A stretch of 64,000 nt of DNA from an uncultured Chlamydiae bacterium (GCA_903824495.1 CAIJXB010000035.1:1-64000); one strand, 5' to 3'. Counted from the stretch's first letter, positions 33,370 through 42,810 are shown. Notes: generated from the sequence alone by a model not told the origin. Made by a program: numbers and translations.

Positions 33370-35547
33370 TTGAGTAACAATATAGCGCAGCGCAGCGCAG
33401 GTTTGTCAGAGGAGATTGAGCGATTAACTTCTTTAACGGATAGTTTGAAAAAGGCGGAAACGACTTTAGAGAAGGTTGAAGTGCTAAATCTCGACCCTAG
33501 AGTTCAGTCTCTTTCTTTTCCTCCTTTTTGGATCACAACATATTCTGAAGAAGTAGAGCTTGTCATTAAGTCGATTGTGGCTATTGGGCAATATGAGATT
33601 ACTTTTGACTCGGGATCTTTATCTGAAGAAGATAAAAAAACGAAACTTGTGCATCTACTAGATTCGCTTCTTCTTATAGAAAAGTTCTACGAGGAAATAG
33701 GGGGGATTGTTGGATATCAGCTGACCCTTCTTCAGTTTCTCTATCAGCCGAAGCAAAGATTTCTTGTAGACAAATCTAGATATCACGCGCCCTCTGGGAT
33801 CGATCTTTCTATTCTATCCTCTGATTTAGATGAGATGATCTATCATTCTATTGATAAAATGGATCAACTTGCGGAAATGTATCCTGTAGGCGGAGCTGCG
33901 GACAGACTAAGATTGCAAGATCCTGATACAGGAACCCCGATTCCTGCTGCGATGCTCTCTTTTAATGGACAGACTCTGCTCGGTAAGCTCATAGAAGATC
34001 TCCAAGCAAGAGAATATTTCTACTTTAAAATTAAGAGAGAGCAACTTGTTTTGCCGGTTGCGATGATGACATCCAAGGAAAAAGACAATCATGACCAAGT
34101 TCTTCAGCTTTGCGAAAAGAACAACTGGTTTTCAAGGCCCAGAGAAAAGTTTTTCTTTTTTTGCCAACCTCTAGTGCCTGTTGTAAGCCGAGAAGGGAAT
34201 TGGATCGTTCCTCATCCTATGCACCCTTTGATGAAGCCTGGTGGACATGGAGTGATTTGGAAACTAGCAAGGGATAGTGGAGTCATTGATTGGCTTACAA
34301 AACAAGGCGCCGTTAAGGCAATCATTCGTCAGATCAATAATCCGATTTCTTCAGAAGACTATCACTTGATGGCCTTTAGTGGTTATGGTCTTAGAGAAGA
34401 TAAGAGATTCGGATTTGCTTCTTGCGAAAGGCAGGTAAAAGCATCTGAAGGAATCAATGTGCTTGTTGAAGAAGAGAAGGAAAATGGTTTTGCCTATACG
34501 TTGACAAACATAGAATACTGCGATTTTCAGACGTATTCTATTCAAGATGAACCGGTAGCTCCCGGAGGGAGGTTTTCTAAATTCCCTTCTAATACGAATT
34601 TACTTTTCGTGGATTTACCATCTATCTTAGAAGCTCTGCAAAAATGTCCACTTCCCGGAATGCTCGTCAACGTCAAAAAAGTTGTCGTGCGAAGAGCTGG
34701 AGGGGAAGACACTGAAGAAGAAGTGGCAAGACTTGAATCAACGATGCAAAACGTTGCAGACTATTTCCAAAAAGAGTCGCGTCATCGTTTACAAACGAGC
34801 GATCTTTCGCATCTTGACTCTTATATTACGTTCAATAAAAGGCAAAAAACGATCTCAGCAACTAAAAAAGAATTTGCTTTAGGAGCGTCTCTTTTAGAAA
34901 CCCCTCAAGGATGTTTTTTAGATGTTCTAGCAAATAGTCGTGAGCTTTTAGAGTGCTGCGGTTTTGAGCTTCCTCCTTTGAAAGGATTATCAGAGAGTTT
35001 TACAAATCCTTCGTTCCTTTTTCAATACCATCCAGCTCTTGGGCCGATCTATTCTGTGATCGGCAAGAAAATAAGAAAGGGCAAGCTAGAAGAGAAGGGA
35101 GAATTGAGGCTTCAGATTGCTGAGTGCGATATAGAAAACCTTTCTATTGATGGAAGTTTTCTAGTTGTTGCTAAACAGGTGATGGGAGAGATCGATGAGA
35201 AAGGGATCTTACAATACTCAGATCGTGTAGGGCGCTGTACATTAAAAAATGTCACCGTAAAAAACCAAGGAATCGATTACTCCAAAGAAAATATTTTCTG
35301 GAAGCCTACGATCTATAGACAAGAGTCTTGCCGTATTTCTTTAGAGGGGAATTCAGAGTTTGAAGCGATAGATGTGCTCTTAGAGGGCAACTTCGATATC
35401 ACCGTAGAAGATGGATATAAAGTTACAGCAGAGCAATCGGGCAAATGGGTCATTTTCATGAAAGAAAAAATCGAAAAACCAAGCTGGCGTTGGGACTATC
35501 AATTTGATGATAAAAAAGCGCTGCATATCAATAGGGTAGCGTTATGA
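33370..35547 (+). CDS. UDPGP-family nucleotidyltransferase-like protein
   Basis: This 725-residue cytosolic protein resembles the UTP-sugar-1-phosphate uridylyltransferase (UDPGP) superfamily. Visible traits are HPMHPLMKPGGHGVIWKL (about 280-297), KAIIRQINNP, NTNLLFVDL, and a C-terminal left-handed helix-like part (CTLKNVTVKNQGIDY). The N-terminal 150 residues are helical. The substrate pair is not deducible; plant plastid UGP3-like and UAP-like enzymes are comparisons to make. The start is TTG with AGGAGA about 7-8 bases upstream. It overlaps the LicD-like gene by four bases and heads a five-gene set directed to surface glycan chemistry. Confidence 0.7.
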   Translation: MSNNIAQRSAGLSEEIERLTSLTDSLKKAETTLEKVEVLNLDPRVQSLSFPPFWITTYSEEVELVIKSIVAIGQYEITFDSGSLSEEDKKTKLVHLLDSLLLIEKFYEEIGGIVGYQLTLLQFLYQPKQRFLVDKSRYHAPSGIDLSILSSDLDEMIYHSIDKMDQLAEMYPVGGAADRLRLQDPDTGTPIPAAMLSFNGQTLLGKLIEDLQAREYFYFKIKREQLVLPVAMMTSKEKDNHDQVLQLCEKNNWFSRPREKFFFFCQPLVPVVSREGNWIVPHPMHPLMKPGGHGVIWKLARDSGVIDWLTKQGAVKAIIRQINNPISSEDYHLMAFSGYGLREDKRFGFASCERQVKASEGINVLVEEEKENGFAYTLTNIEYCDFQTYSIQDEPVAPGGRFSKFPSNTNLLFVDLPSILEALQKCPLPGMLVNVKKVVVRRAGGEDTEEEVARLESTMQNVADYFQKESRHRLQTSDLSHLDSYITFNKRQKTISATKKEFALGASLLETPQGCFLDVLANSRELLECCGFELPPLKGLSESFTNPSFLFQYHPALGPIYSVIGKKIRKGKLEEKGELRLQIAECDIENLSIDGSFLVVAKQVMGEIDEKGILQYSDRVGRCTLKNVTVKNQGIDYSKENIFWKPTIYRQESCRISLEGNSEFEAIDVLLEGNFDITVEDGYKVTAEQSGKWVIFMKEKIEKPSWRWDYQFDDKKALHINRVAL

Positions 35548-36584
35548 GGATCGCTTTTTTTGTAACTGTATTTTTAGCCTTCCTTGGGACATACGAGAGC
35601 TTAGAGGCGAGCAGGTTGCTTGTTGCTGTAGATCCAAGCGCGAGCTTTACAGCAGAAGAATTTGCTGAAAAGTCAGGAGCTACGCTCATTCGAATAGATT
35701 CCAGAAATCCCTATCGATCTTTTCAGGACTGTTTTCTTGAAACTCCCTACGTAGTCATAGCAAAAGATGCACCAGACGAAAACATAAGACGCTTAAATTA
35801 CAAATTAAGCCTTAGATATGGATACCGATGCAAGACGTTTTCTGAAGGTTCTTTAGAAGAAGCCGTTTCTGAGGCACAACGATTGCTAGAGGCGGCTCCT
35901 ACGACTTCTTCTGAGATTCCCAAACTTTCTTTAGAAGAACAAAATCGTCTATACGAGCTTATGCGTAAAATTGATGCAGTCCTTACGCAAGGCAAGATTC
36001 AATATTGGGCAGGAAGAGAAACTCTATTAGGTGCTAGCCACTATCAGGGACTTCGCCCTTGGGATGATTACCTCCATCTTTTTATGTTAGATTTCGAAGA
36101 GGACAAACTCAAAGACCTCCAAAGAGAATTTGATGCGGCGGGACTTGTTCTTCACCGCTATTGGAAGGATTTTTATAAGATTTTCGAGAAAGAAGGAACT
36201 TCTTTAATAGATACATATCTCCATCCAGGAGAACTTCTTCCCTTTCGTTATCCAGCTGCGAACCTTTTTGTCATGACTCTTGAAAAAAGAAATGAAGTAG
36301 AAGATGTCTACGTACATCGCTCAGAGCACTTTTATAGTTATTGGAGCTTTGATCGCTTTCATTATACGCAAATTCAAACGATTGCCAAAGTTCCCTTTGG
36401 TCCTATGATGATTCCTATTCCTGGCGATCCTGATACATACCTAAGTCGCGTGTTTGGACTTCCAGGCTATCCGGATCTTTGGAGACAGTATGCCCAAGAA
36501 AGATGCTGGGAGCACCGCACGGAATCCACAGCTCCAGAAGGAGCTTCTTTTGTAGAGCTGGAGAGACCCCTTAAGCGTCTCTAA
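35544..36584 (+). CDS. Secreted LicD/fukutin-like transferase
   Basis: This 346-residue protein has a signal peptide (1 to about 22). A LicD-like nucleotidyltransferase core follows at about 152-330, with KIQYWAGRETLLGASHYQGL and RPWDDYLHLF. Later ANLFVMTLEK, IPIPGDPDTYLSRVFGLPG and W match the family. LicD proteins transfer phosphocholine or sugar-phosphate to glycans. Here WDD (173-175) is kept, but the following DxD is replaced by YLH, so the metal site is altered. Sec export of such an enzyme is unusual because its donor nucleotides are cytosolic. ATGA overlap with the upstream gene supports the start. Confidence 0.7.
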   Translation: MRIAFFVTVFLAFLGTYESLEASRLLVAVDPSASFTAEEFAEKSGATLIRIDSRNPYRSFQDCFLETPYVVIAKDAPDENIRRLNYKLSLRYGYRCKTFSEGSLEEAVSEAQRLLEAAPTTSSEIPKLSLEEQNRLYELMRKIDAVLTQGKIQYWAGRETLLGASHYQGLRPWDDYLHLFMLDFEEDKLKDLQREFDAAGLVLHRYWKDFYKIFEKEGTSLIDTYLHPGELLPFRYPAANLFVMTLEKRNEVEDVYVHRSEHFYSYWSFDRFHYTQIQTIAKVPFGPMMIPIPGDPDTYLSRVFGLPGYPDLWRQYAQERCWEHRTESTAPEGASFVELERPLKRL

Positions 36585-36591
36585 AAAATTA

Positions 36592-36621
36592 TTGACTCAC
36601 GCTCTTTGAAAAAGATATATT
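36592..36621 (+). promoter_or_regulatory. Promoter for the barrel-glycosyltransferase genes
   Basis: TTGACT (36592-36597) and TATATT (36616-36621) are 18 bases apart, 25 bases before the ATG of the barrel gene. Confidence 0.55.
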
Positions 36622-36646
36622 CGGCTCTTACACAAAAGGAACTTTT

Positions 36647-37408
36647 ATGAAAAAGATTTTTCTGTCTGCAAGTTTGCTGCTTTCTCTTTATGCCTTTGCT
36701 GATAGTAGCATGGAAAGCCCAGAGCCTGCTCAACCCAAGCCTTGTTTAAATCCTCATGGTTGGTCTTTTGATATAGGAGGCCTGTATACTTGGATGTCAT
36801 TTACAACACCCCCGACTTTTAAAGGAAGCACAGGAGGCGTGATCGGTAAGGTTACCTACCAAGAGCCTAAATCTTTTTACGGACAGCTACGCTCTATTTA
36901 TAACAGCGGATCTTTATCAAGCTCTCAGGCTAATAGTAATGACAATGAGTGGTATACGGAGTTTGTTGCGGGATACACCTTTTGTGCCTTGCCTTCTTGG
37001 ACAATCACTCCCTATGCAGGAGTCGGTCTTGATTATTTAAATGATGATAAAAAGGCGTATTCGACTGTTGCTGCAATCAATCTTCATTATCGGACGAATT
37101 ACTCTATTTTTGGATTTGATACGCAGTATTCATGGTCTTGCTATTATCTTGGAGTGCAAGCAGAATGTCTTCCTGTTTTTAACCAGTACTTGAGTATTGG
37201 AGGGCTGTCAGGGGCTTCTTGGAAAATGGATTCGAAAGTGGGAATGGCTGTGCGAATTCCTATTGGATTTAAATTCTCAAACCATATCTGGCTAGAACTT
37301 GCTCCCTATTACCGATTACTTCCTATTGGCAAATCGAGTGTACTAAGCTTGCCTTCAAGAAGTCTCAATCAGTGGGGAGGGGCTTTTGCTCTGCGTTTTT
37401 TCATTTAG
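36647..37408 (+). CDS. Outer-membrane beta-barrel protein
   Basis: This 253-residue protein has a signal peptide (1 to about 18, SLYAFA) and a Tyr/Trp-rich alternating pattern ending in Phe-Phe-Ile, consistent with an eight- to ten-stranded barrel. Typical strands are SFYGQLRSIYNSG, WYTEFVAGYTF, WTITPYAGVGLDYL and WGGAFALRF. Its sequence is not close to the porins at the window start. It has its own promoter (TTGACT/TATATT). Its stop codon abuts the next start, so it is coupled to the secreted glycosyltransferase-like gene. Function unknown. Confidence 0.75.
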   Translation: MKKIFLSASLLLSLYAFADSSMESPEPAQPKPCLNPHGWSFDIGGLYTWMSFTTPPTFKGSTGGVIGKVTYQEPKSFYGQLRSIYNSGSLSSSQANSNDNEWYTEFVAGYTFCALPSWTITPYAGVGLDYLNDDKKAYSTVAAINLHYRTNYSIFGFDTQYSWSCYYLGVQAECLPVFNQYLSIGGLSGASWKMDSKVGMAVRIPIGFKFSNHIWLELAPYYRLLPIGKSSVLSLPSRSLNQWGGAFALRFFI

Positions 37409-38461
37409 ATGAAAAGATTATTTGTTTTTCTTTTCTTGAGTTTGTGCGCGTATGGGATAGCTTCTCCAAGTCTTGTCTTTGTACATTTGGGAGGAAATGT
37501 CCCTTCTTGTATTTTTACAATCATCAAGCAATCTAGAGCTTTGAATCCAGAGAGCGCTCTTTATCTTTTGACCGATAGCAGTAACTATCGCGCTCTTTAT
37601 GAGCGCGAAGGGAAGTTTTTATCTCAAGAGCAAGTCGTACTTATCAATGGAGATCGCCTTCCTGAGACATGGCAGCATAGGGAGTTTAAAAAACTTGTTA
37701 CAGTAGATTTTTCAGATTCCAATGCTTATCTTTTTTACACTCTGCAGCGATTTTTTTACCTTTTTGATTTCATCAAGGATCGTAATTTACAAGATGTGGT
37801 TCATCTTGAAAATGACACAATGCTCTATGTTGATCTCCAGGAGTTGATGCCCTTTTTTATGGAAGCAAATGTTCACTTAGCAACGCCGTTTCTATCAAAA
37901 GCAGCAGCAGTTCCTTGTTTTGTTTTTATTAAAGATGGAAAAAGCCTATCACATTACATCGAGCATGTCATCGATGAAACAAAAAGCTATAAAGGCCCTA
38001 AGCCTTACATAGGCATTAGCGACATGAAAACCTTAGCTTCTTTTTATAGAGAGTTTGGAGATTCTTACATCACTCCGCTGCCTACTTTGATGTCTATGTA
38101 TGGCAAGCATCATCCCAAACGAAAAAGCCGTTTTCCTCAAGACAATGCAACACCTCTTGACTTTCTTTCACAAAAAGAAGATCTTTTTCCTGGATTTCTT
38201 TTCGATGCAGCAGCCCTTGGAGTCTTTGCAAATGGGAATGATCGAAAGGATGCTCCGAAAAATGGACCTGGAACAATCCATTTTCGCTCTCTTTTTGATC
38301 CTCATAACTTTTCTTTTTCTTGGAAACAGCAGGCCCAAGGTAAAGATGTTCCCTACCTTTCTTTTAAAGAAACAGAGTACCGGATCGTCAATATGCATGT
38401 ACATTCTAAGGATGCAAAGGGACTGACAAGCTATGATCCGGTCCATCGGCAATTTCCATGA
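37409..38461 (+). CDS. Secreted GT-A-like glycosyltransferase
   Basis: This 350-residue protein has a signal peptide (1 to about 18, CAYGIA). Its fold resembles GT-A transferases: LVFVHLGGNVPSC, ALYLLTD, RFFYLFDFI, and the metal-binding-type motif VVHLENDTMLYVDL at about residues 131-144. Export to the periplasm or beyond is unusual for an enzyme needing nucleotide sugars. It may use lipid-linked donors or act in the host. It starts right after the stop of the barrel gene and overlaps the next gene by four bases. Other explanations include a sugar-binding protein with a degenerate GT fold. Confidence 0.65.
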   Translation: MKRLFVFLFLSLCAYGIASPSLVFVHLGGNVPSCIFTIIKQSRALNPESALYLLTDSSNYRALYEREGKFLSQEQVVLINGDRLPETWQHREFKKLVTVDFSDSNAYLFYTLQRFFYLFDFIKDRNLQDVVHLENDTMLYVDLQELMPFFMEANVHLATPFLSKAAAVPCFVFIKDGKSLSHYIEHVIDETKSYKGPKPYIGISDMKTLASFYREFGDSYITPLPTLMSMYGKHHPKRKSRFPQDNATPLDFLSQKEDLFPGFLFDAAALGVFANGNDRKDAPKNGPGTIHFRSLFDPHNFSFSWKQQAQGKDVPYLSFKETEYRIVNMHVHSKDAKGLTSYDPVHRQFP

Positions 38462-39261
38462 TCCTTTGCGGGATCGTTTTTGCAATAGCTCTCCTTCCAG
38501 AGTATTTCATTGCGATCAAAAAAAATGAAGGGGATGTTTTAAATACCCTTCACTCCTACACCCCCTTAATGCCTCCCAAAGATAAATTTTATGCAGATCC
38601 CTTTTTATTCAAATACAAAGGAATCAACTACATTTTCTTCGAAGATTACGATGATCATAAAGGAGTCATTTCGTATGTTTCCCTAGATGAAAATAGTCAA
38701 ATGACACCCCCCAAAGTAGCTTTAGATTTGTCGATTCACCTTTCTTTTCCTTGTATCTTTAGTGAAGGGGGAGAGATTTATATGATTCCTGAGACCTATG
38801 ATTATAAAGCAGTTTCTTTGTTTAAGGCGGTAGAATTTCCTGCAAAGTGGGAGCATGTGCGCAGTTTAGTTCGAGGTGAAAAATTTTCAGATCCCATTTT
38901 ATTTAAGCATAATGGATATTATTGGCTTTTTACATCTGTACAAAGAGATCGTTTGCGTATCTATTATGCAAAAGATCTAGGCTCTCCATTCCTCCCTCAT
39001 CCGATCAATCACCGGCGTATAAGGGGAAGGAATGGGGGATATGTCTATTTTACAAACGGTCAACTTATTCGTCCTGTGATGGATTGCAAGGTAATGTATG
39101 GAAGGAGGGTAATTTTAAAAGAGATCGTGCAGCTAGATCCTAAGCGTTTTGTCGAGAAAACAATTGCTCATATTGAGCCTAACTGGGCCCTTGATCTCAT
39201 AGGAACGCACACGTACTCTCAAAATGAAGAGTACGTGGTGTATGATGGAAGATATCGTTAG
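38458..39261 (+). CDS. Five-bladed beta-propeller, GINT1-N/GH43-like
   Basis: This 267-residue protein starts with a hydrophobic segment (MILCGIVFAIALLPEYF) that could be a signal anchor. It continues with propeller blades of the type seen in the N-terminal domain of glucosamine inositolphosphorylceramide transferase and GH43-related proteins. Examples are FYADPFLFKYKGINYIFFED, GVISYVSL, SFPCIFSEGGEIYMIPET, FSDPILFKHNGYYWLFTS and GRNGGYVYFT. Similar domains lie next to glycosyltransferases in bacterial polysaccharide loci. The ATGA overlap with the glycosyltransferase gene supports co-translation. Catalytic activity is not evident. Confidence 0.68.
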   Translation: MILCGIVFAIALLPEYFIAIKKNEGDVLNTLHSYTPLMPPKDKFYADPFLFKYKGINYIFFEDYDDHKGVISYVSLDENSQMTPPKVALDLSIHLSFPCIFSEGGEIYMIPETYDYKAVSLFKAVEFPAKWEHVRSLVRGEKFSDPILFKHNGYYWLFTSVQRDRLRIYYAKDLGSPFLPHPINHRRIRGRNGGYVYFTNGQLIRPVMDCKVMYGRRVILKEIVQLDPKRFVEKTIAHIEPNWALDLIGTHTYSQNEEYVVYDGRYR

Positions 39262-40583
39262 AGTCCTGCAGCGCGCAATTTAGTGCGGGCCTGCTGTAAG
39301 CCTTGATTGTAAAGGGGGGCTAAACGATAGAAATCGTAGGGTCCTTGTGAATTGTAAATAGCGATGCAAAAGATTTGACCAAACGGCCTATTAGGATTTG
39401 ATGGAAGATTTATGAGGGAGGCTGTTCCTGCATTTTGTGCCAAACTATAGACAATAGGGGTGTCATTGATTGTGTATCCACCTAAAATAGCCGTGCCAGA
39501 AGAGTCGATCCCAACACAAGTTACAGCTTCAGCAAGATCTGCATTTCCTATTGGGATTAGAGTTGTACTGTTAGAGAATAGTCTATAAATGAGAGCTACA
39601 TTATTTTCATCATCTTCTCCCCCGAGAATGGCTGTATTATCAGGTCCTATGGCAACACAGTTAATAGAGCCATCAGCTACAGGAACTGTAATCGATGAAA
39701 CAGAGCTAGCTCCAGATGGAAGTCTATAGACAAGGGGAACGTTACTATTGGAGGCCCCTCCTAAAACAGCGTTACCATCAGAATCAATGGCAATTGAGTT
39801 GATCTGTCCTGTATCTCCAAATGGAGTTGAGATGACTTCGATAGAAGTTCCAATCATTCGATAAATCAAAGGGGAACTTGTTGTTGTATTTAAGCCTCCA
39901 AGTAAGACTGTGCCATCAGAAGCTACAGCAGCAGTTGAGATAAGCCCTTCATCTGTATCAGGGTTAGTCACAAGGGATAAACTACCATTCTCCCACTTAT
40001 AAATCAGAGGTTTACTAGTTTCTCCATTTTCTCCTCCTAAAATGGCTGTGCCGTCTGGTCTTGCTACCACTGTCGAGATAGAGCCTCTATCATCCCCGGT
40101 AGGAAGAGAAAGAGAAGAAACGACATTGCTGTTTGGAGCTAGAGAGTAGACAAGAGGTAATAAGTGAGAGTCTGTAGTCCCGTTAATCCCTCCAAGAATA
40201 GCTGTGCCATTAGAAATGATTGCGACATCCATTACAATTCCAATTATATCTGAGGGGGTTTCAGCGATCGTTGCAGTCGTGCTGTTAGCTGAGAGCTGAT
40301 ATACAAATGCTGGGTTGGCTGTAGAAAAATTTTCTCCCCCGAAAATAGCAACGCCATTGGAGCCTATGGCCACACTTCCAATTTCGCTTGGACTTGTTCC
40401 GCTCACTGTAATAGGAAAGGCAGAGGCATTTCCTATAGAGAGCTCGTAGATAAGAGGATAATTGGTATCATCGCTGCCGGAACCTATAGAAAAAGCTCCA
40501 CCCAAAAAGGCTGTACTTGCGCAGCATTCAATACTAAAAAATAAGAGGGAAAGCAAACTGGCAGTATAAAAAAATCTTTTCAT
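39258..40583 (-). CDS. Secreted repeat propeller-like protein
   Basis: This 441-residue protein has a signal peptide (1 to about 23). About eight tandem repeats of 42-50 residues follow, each with the pattern GTAILGG...PLIYRL. Examples are GVAIFGGENFSTANPAFVY, GTVLLGGLNTTTSSPLIY and GTAILGGYTINDTPIVY. The repeat length and strand pattern fit a seven- or eight-bladed propeller. A short helical C-terminus ends the protein (YRLAPLYNQGLQQARTKL). There is no barrel domain. It is convergent with the propeller gene at 38458, with four bases of overlap. Likely a secreted or surface adhesin-like protein; function unknown. Confidence 0.75.
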   Translation of the reverse strand: MKRFFYTASLLSLLFFSIECCASTAFLGGAFSIGSGSDDTNYPLIYELSIGNASAFPITVSGTSPSEIGSVAIGSNGVAIFGGENFSTANPAFVYQLSANSTTATIAETPSDIIGIVMDVAIISNGTAILGGINGTTDSHLLPLVYSLAPNSNVVSSLSLPTGDDRGSISTVVARPDGTAILGGENGETSKPLIYKWENGSLSLVTNPDTDEGLISTAAVASDGTVLLGGLNTTTSSPLIYRMIGTSIEVISTPFGDTGQINSIAIDSDGNAVLGGASNSNVPLVYRLPSGASSVSSITVPVADGSINCVAIGPDNTAILGGEDDENNVALIYRLFSNSTTLIPIGNADLAEAVTCVGIDSSGTAILGGYTINDTPIVYSLAQNAGTASLINLPSNPNRPFGQIFCIAIYNSQGPYDFYRLAPLYNQGLQQARTKLRAAGL

Positions 40584-40698
40584 AGGTTCTCCGTTGGATA
40601 AAAGATTTTTTTATACAGACACTTTCTTGTTTTTTGCAAGATCTCTCTTGAAACACCTAAACCCTTCCTGGTATTCTTATTTTAAAAAGGACACTCAC

Positions 40699-41794
40699 AT
40701 GGACGAAAATATCGATCTTCTTCTTTCTAGTATAGAGACCAGGCTGCTTCATATGTGGAGGTATCTTTGACCTCGCTCAAAAAGAGCTAGCGGTTGAAGA
40801 GTTAGAATCAAAGATGCAAGCAGATGGCTTTTGGGATGATAATAATGCAGCCCAAAAGGTGATTTCTGAGTGCAAAGCTTTGAAATTGTGGACGGTTCCT
40901 TATCAAGATTTAAAACAAAGTTTTTCTAGTATTAAGGATCTTCTTCCCGACGTGATTGCGGAGAATGAAATCGGTCTTTTGGAGGAATTTCGTAAAGAGC
41001 TTGTTCGGATCGACAAGAGCCTTTCTGAAATGGAAATACGCAAGATGCTATCCGGTGAAATGGACGGCAACAGTTGCTATTTGAGCATTAACTCAGGAGC
41101 CGGAGGGACAGAAGCTTGTGACTGGGCTCTTATGCTCAGCCGCATGTACCAAAGATGGACGGCAAAAAGAGGGTGGAAGGTAGAAGTTATAGACACTGTT
41201 GATGGAGACGTAGCTGGAATTAAAAGCGTCACGTTGAAAATTTCAGGGCCCTTTGCTTATGGCTATTGCAAAGCAGAAAAAGGGGTTCATCGTTTAGTTC
41301 GCATTTCTCCTTTTGACAGCAACGCAAAAAGACACACGAGCTTTGCTTCTGTTGATGTTACCCCGGAAGTAGAAGATGATATTGAAATTTCGATCCAACC
41401 GGACGAAATTCGAATCGATACGTACCGCGCTTCAGGAGCGGGAGGACAGCATGTCAATAAGACTGACTCAGCTGTTCGCATTACACACATGCCATCAGGC
41501 ATTGTTGTGTCGTGTCAAGGAGAGAGAAGTCAGATGCAAAACAAAGAAACGTGTTTTAAACTGCTTCGCGCTAAATTGTATGAAAAAGAAGTAGAAGAGC
41601 GGCAAAGTAAGCTAGCAGCTCTTGGCGGAGAAAAGAAAGAAAATGCCTGGGGCAGTCAGATCCGAAACTACGTTTTTCAGCCGTACACCTTAGTAAAAGA
41701 TACTCGAACAAAACATGAATCAGGTAACGTGCAAGCTGTGATGGACGGGGACTTAGATGAGTTTGTAAATGCGTATTTAAAGGAGTTTGGATAG
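40699..41794 (+). CDS. prfB: Peptide chain release factor 2, with programmed +1 frameshift
   Basis: RF2 recognises UGA and UAA. The gene starts at ATG 40699, and 23 codons later meets an in-frame TGA at 40768-40770. The site is GGAGG-TAT-CTT-TGA-C, the classical RF2 autoregulatory frameshift with an internal Shine-Dalgarno three bases before CTT. Ribosomes slip past T40768 and continue in the +1 frame from GAC (40769) to the stop at 41794. The joined protein has about 364 residues. The anticodon-like SPF (VRISPFDS) and the GGQ motif (SGAGGQHVNKTD) are both present. Low RF2 favours the shift, so synthesis is self-regulated. The order SWIB-prfB-yebC matches other chlamydiae from memory. Confidence 0.96.
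40756..40771 (+). promoter_or_regulatory. RF2 programmed frameshift signal
   Basis: The internal ribosome binding site TGGAGG (40756-40761), spacer TAT, slip codon CTT (40765-40767), in-frame TGA and following C form the canonical recoding signal. Confidence 0.95.
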
Positions 41795-41796
41795 GA

Positions 41797-42288
41797 GTGG
41801 GAGAGGAACTAGATATTCGATATACGAGAGTCTTCGACGTCTCTTATCTTAGACAGTGGCTGCAAGATCCAGAGGTTCTCCGCTGGTTTTCCATGAGTAG
41901 CGAGCAAGAGATCGAGCAGGCAATCGCTTGCTGGATGAATTTTTCTAGATATAATGCGAGCTTGACAGCTGTCATAGGTCGAGTTCCTTGTGGAATTGCC
42001 ACTCTATTTCTCCCTCCCTATAAAAAAGTGGCGCATCACTGTCTATTTAAGATCTGTGTCGATCCAAAGTATCAAAGAAAAGGTGTGGGCTCAGCTCTTA
42101 TTAAAAACATCAAACACCTAGCTAAAACACAATTTAACTTTGAATCGGTCCATGCAGAGGTATTTGATGGGAATCCTTTAATTCCCCTTCTTAAAAAGTT
42201 TGATTTTCACGAGTTTGCTCGGCAAGAATATTACGTAAAAACTAAAGATCGCTATTTTGCTAGGGTTCTTTTGGAGGCAAAGCTGTGA
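41797..42288 (+). CDS. GNAT-family acetyltransferase, copy 1
   Basis: This 163-residue protein has a GNAT fold with the acetyl-CoA-binding motif A, CVDPKYQRKGVGSALI (Q/R-x-x-G-x-G/A type). The N-terminal part DVSYLRQWLQDPEVLRWF is of the kind found in small-molecule and protein N-acetyltransferases. GTG start lies two bases after prfB. It is a tandem paralogue of the next gene. Substrate unknown. Confidence 0.82.
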   Translation: MGEELDIRYTRVFDVSYLRQWLQDPEVLRWFSMSSEQEIEQAIACWMNFSRYNASLTAVIGRVPCGIATLFLPPYKKVAHHCLFKICVDPKYQRKGVGSALIKNIKHLAKTQFNFESVHAEVFDGNPLIPLLKKFDFHEFARQEYYVKTKDRYFARVLLEAKL

Positions 42289-42800
42289 AGATAAGACCTC
42301 CTGAGCTCTCGATTCGATTGACAGAAGAGGCCGATGGCCCTCATATCAAAAAGTGGCTTACCGACTCTGAAATACTCAAGTGGTTCCCTTTGCAAGATGA
42401 AAGGGAAATAGATGATGCCGTGAGGGTTTGGATCAGCTACGTGAAACAAAAAAGTAGCTTGACCGCTCTTTGGAACGGAGTTCCTTGCGGATCAGCTGTT
42501 TTAAACTTGCAAGCATTTAAAAAGCTTGCTCATACGTGTCTTTTGACCATTTTAGTCGAAGAAGATAAGAGGGGAAAGGGTGTTGGAACAGCGCTTTTAG
42601 AAGATCTCATCACTCTTGCGAAAGACACGTTCCACATTGAAGTTCTCCATTTAGAGGTATATCAGGACAATCCCGCAACAAGGCTTTATGAAAGGATGGG
42701 GTTTGAGCGTTTTGGAGAGCACGAGCATTTTACAAAAGAGACGGACAGATATCGATCGAAGATCTTCATGCAAAAGATTTTGATACAACCTAAGAAGTAA
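42285..42800 (+). CDS. GNAT-family acetyltransferase, copy 2
   Basis: This 171-residue paralogue of the previous gene shares PHIKKWLTDSEILKWFP and CGSAVLNL. The motif A is LVEEDKRGKGVGTALLEDL, and YQDNPATRLYERMGF is the typical GNAT C-terminal motif, better kept than in copy 1. GTG start overlaps the previous stop, with GGAGG 7 bases upstream. Both genes sit between prfB and yebC. Confidence 0.85.
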   Translation: MKIRPPELSIRLTEEADGPHIKKWLTDSEILKWFPLQDEREIDDAVRVWISYVKQKSSLTALWNGVPCGSAVLNLQAFKKLAHTCLLTILVEEDKRGKGVGTALLEDLITLAKDTFHIEVLHLEVYQDNPATRLYERMGFERFGEHEHFTKETDRYRSKIFMQKILIQPKK

Positions 42801-42810
42801 AGGATAGAAT

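Noticed and set aside
40699..40813. Broken prfB start (premature TGA) as pseudogene or sequencing error
   Set aside because: The sequence around TGA matches the canonical RF2 programmed frameshift.
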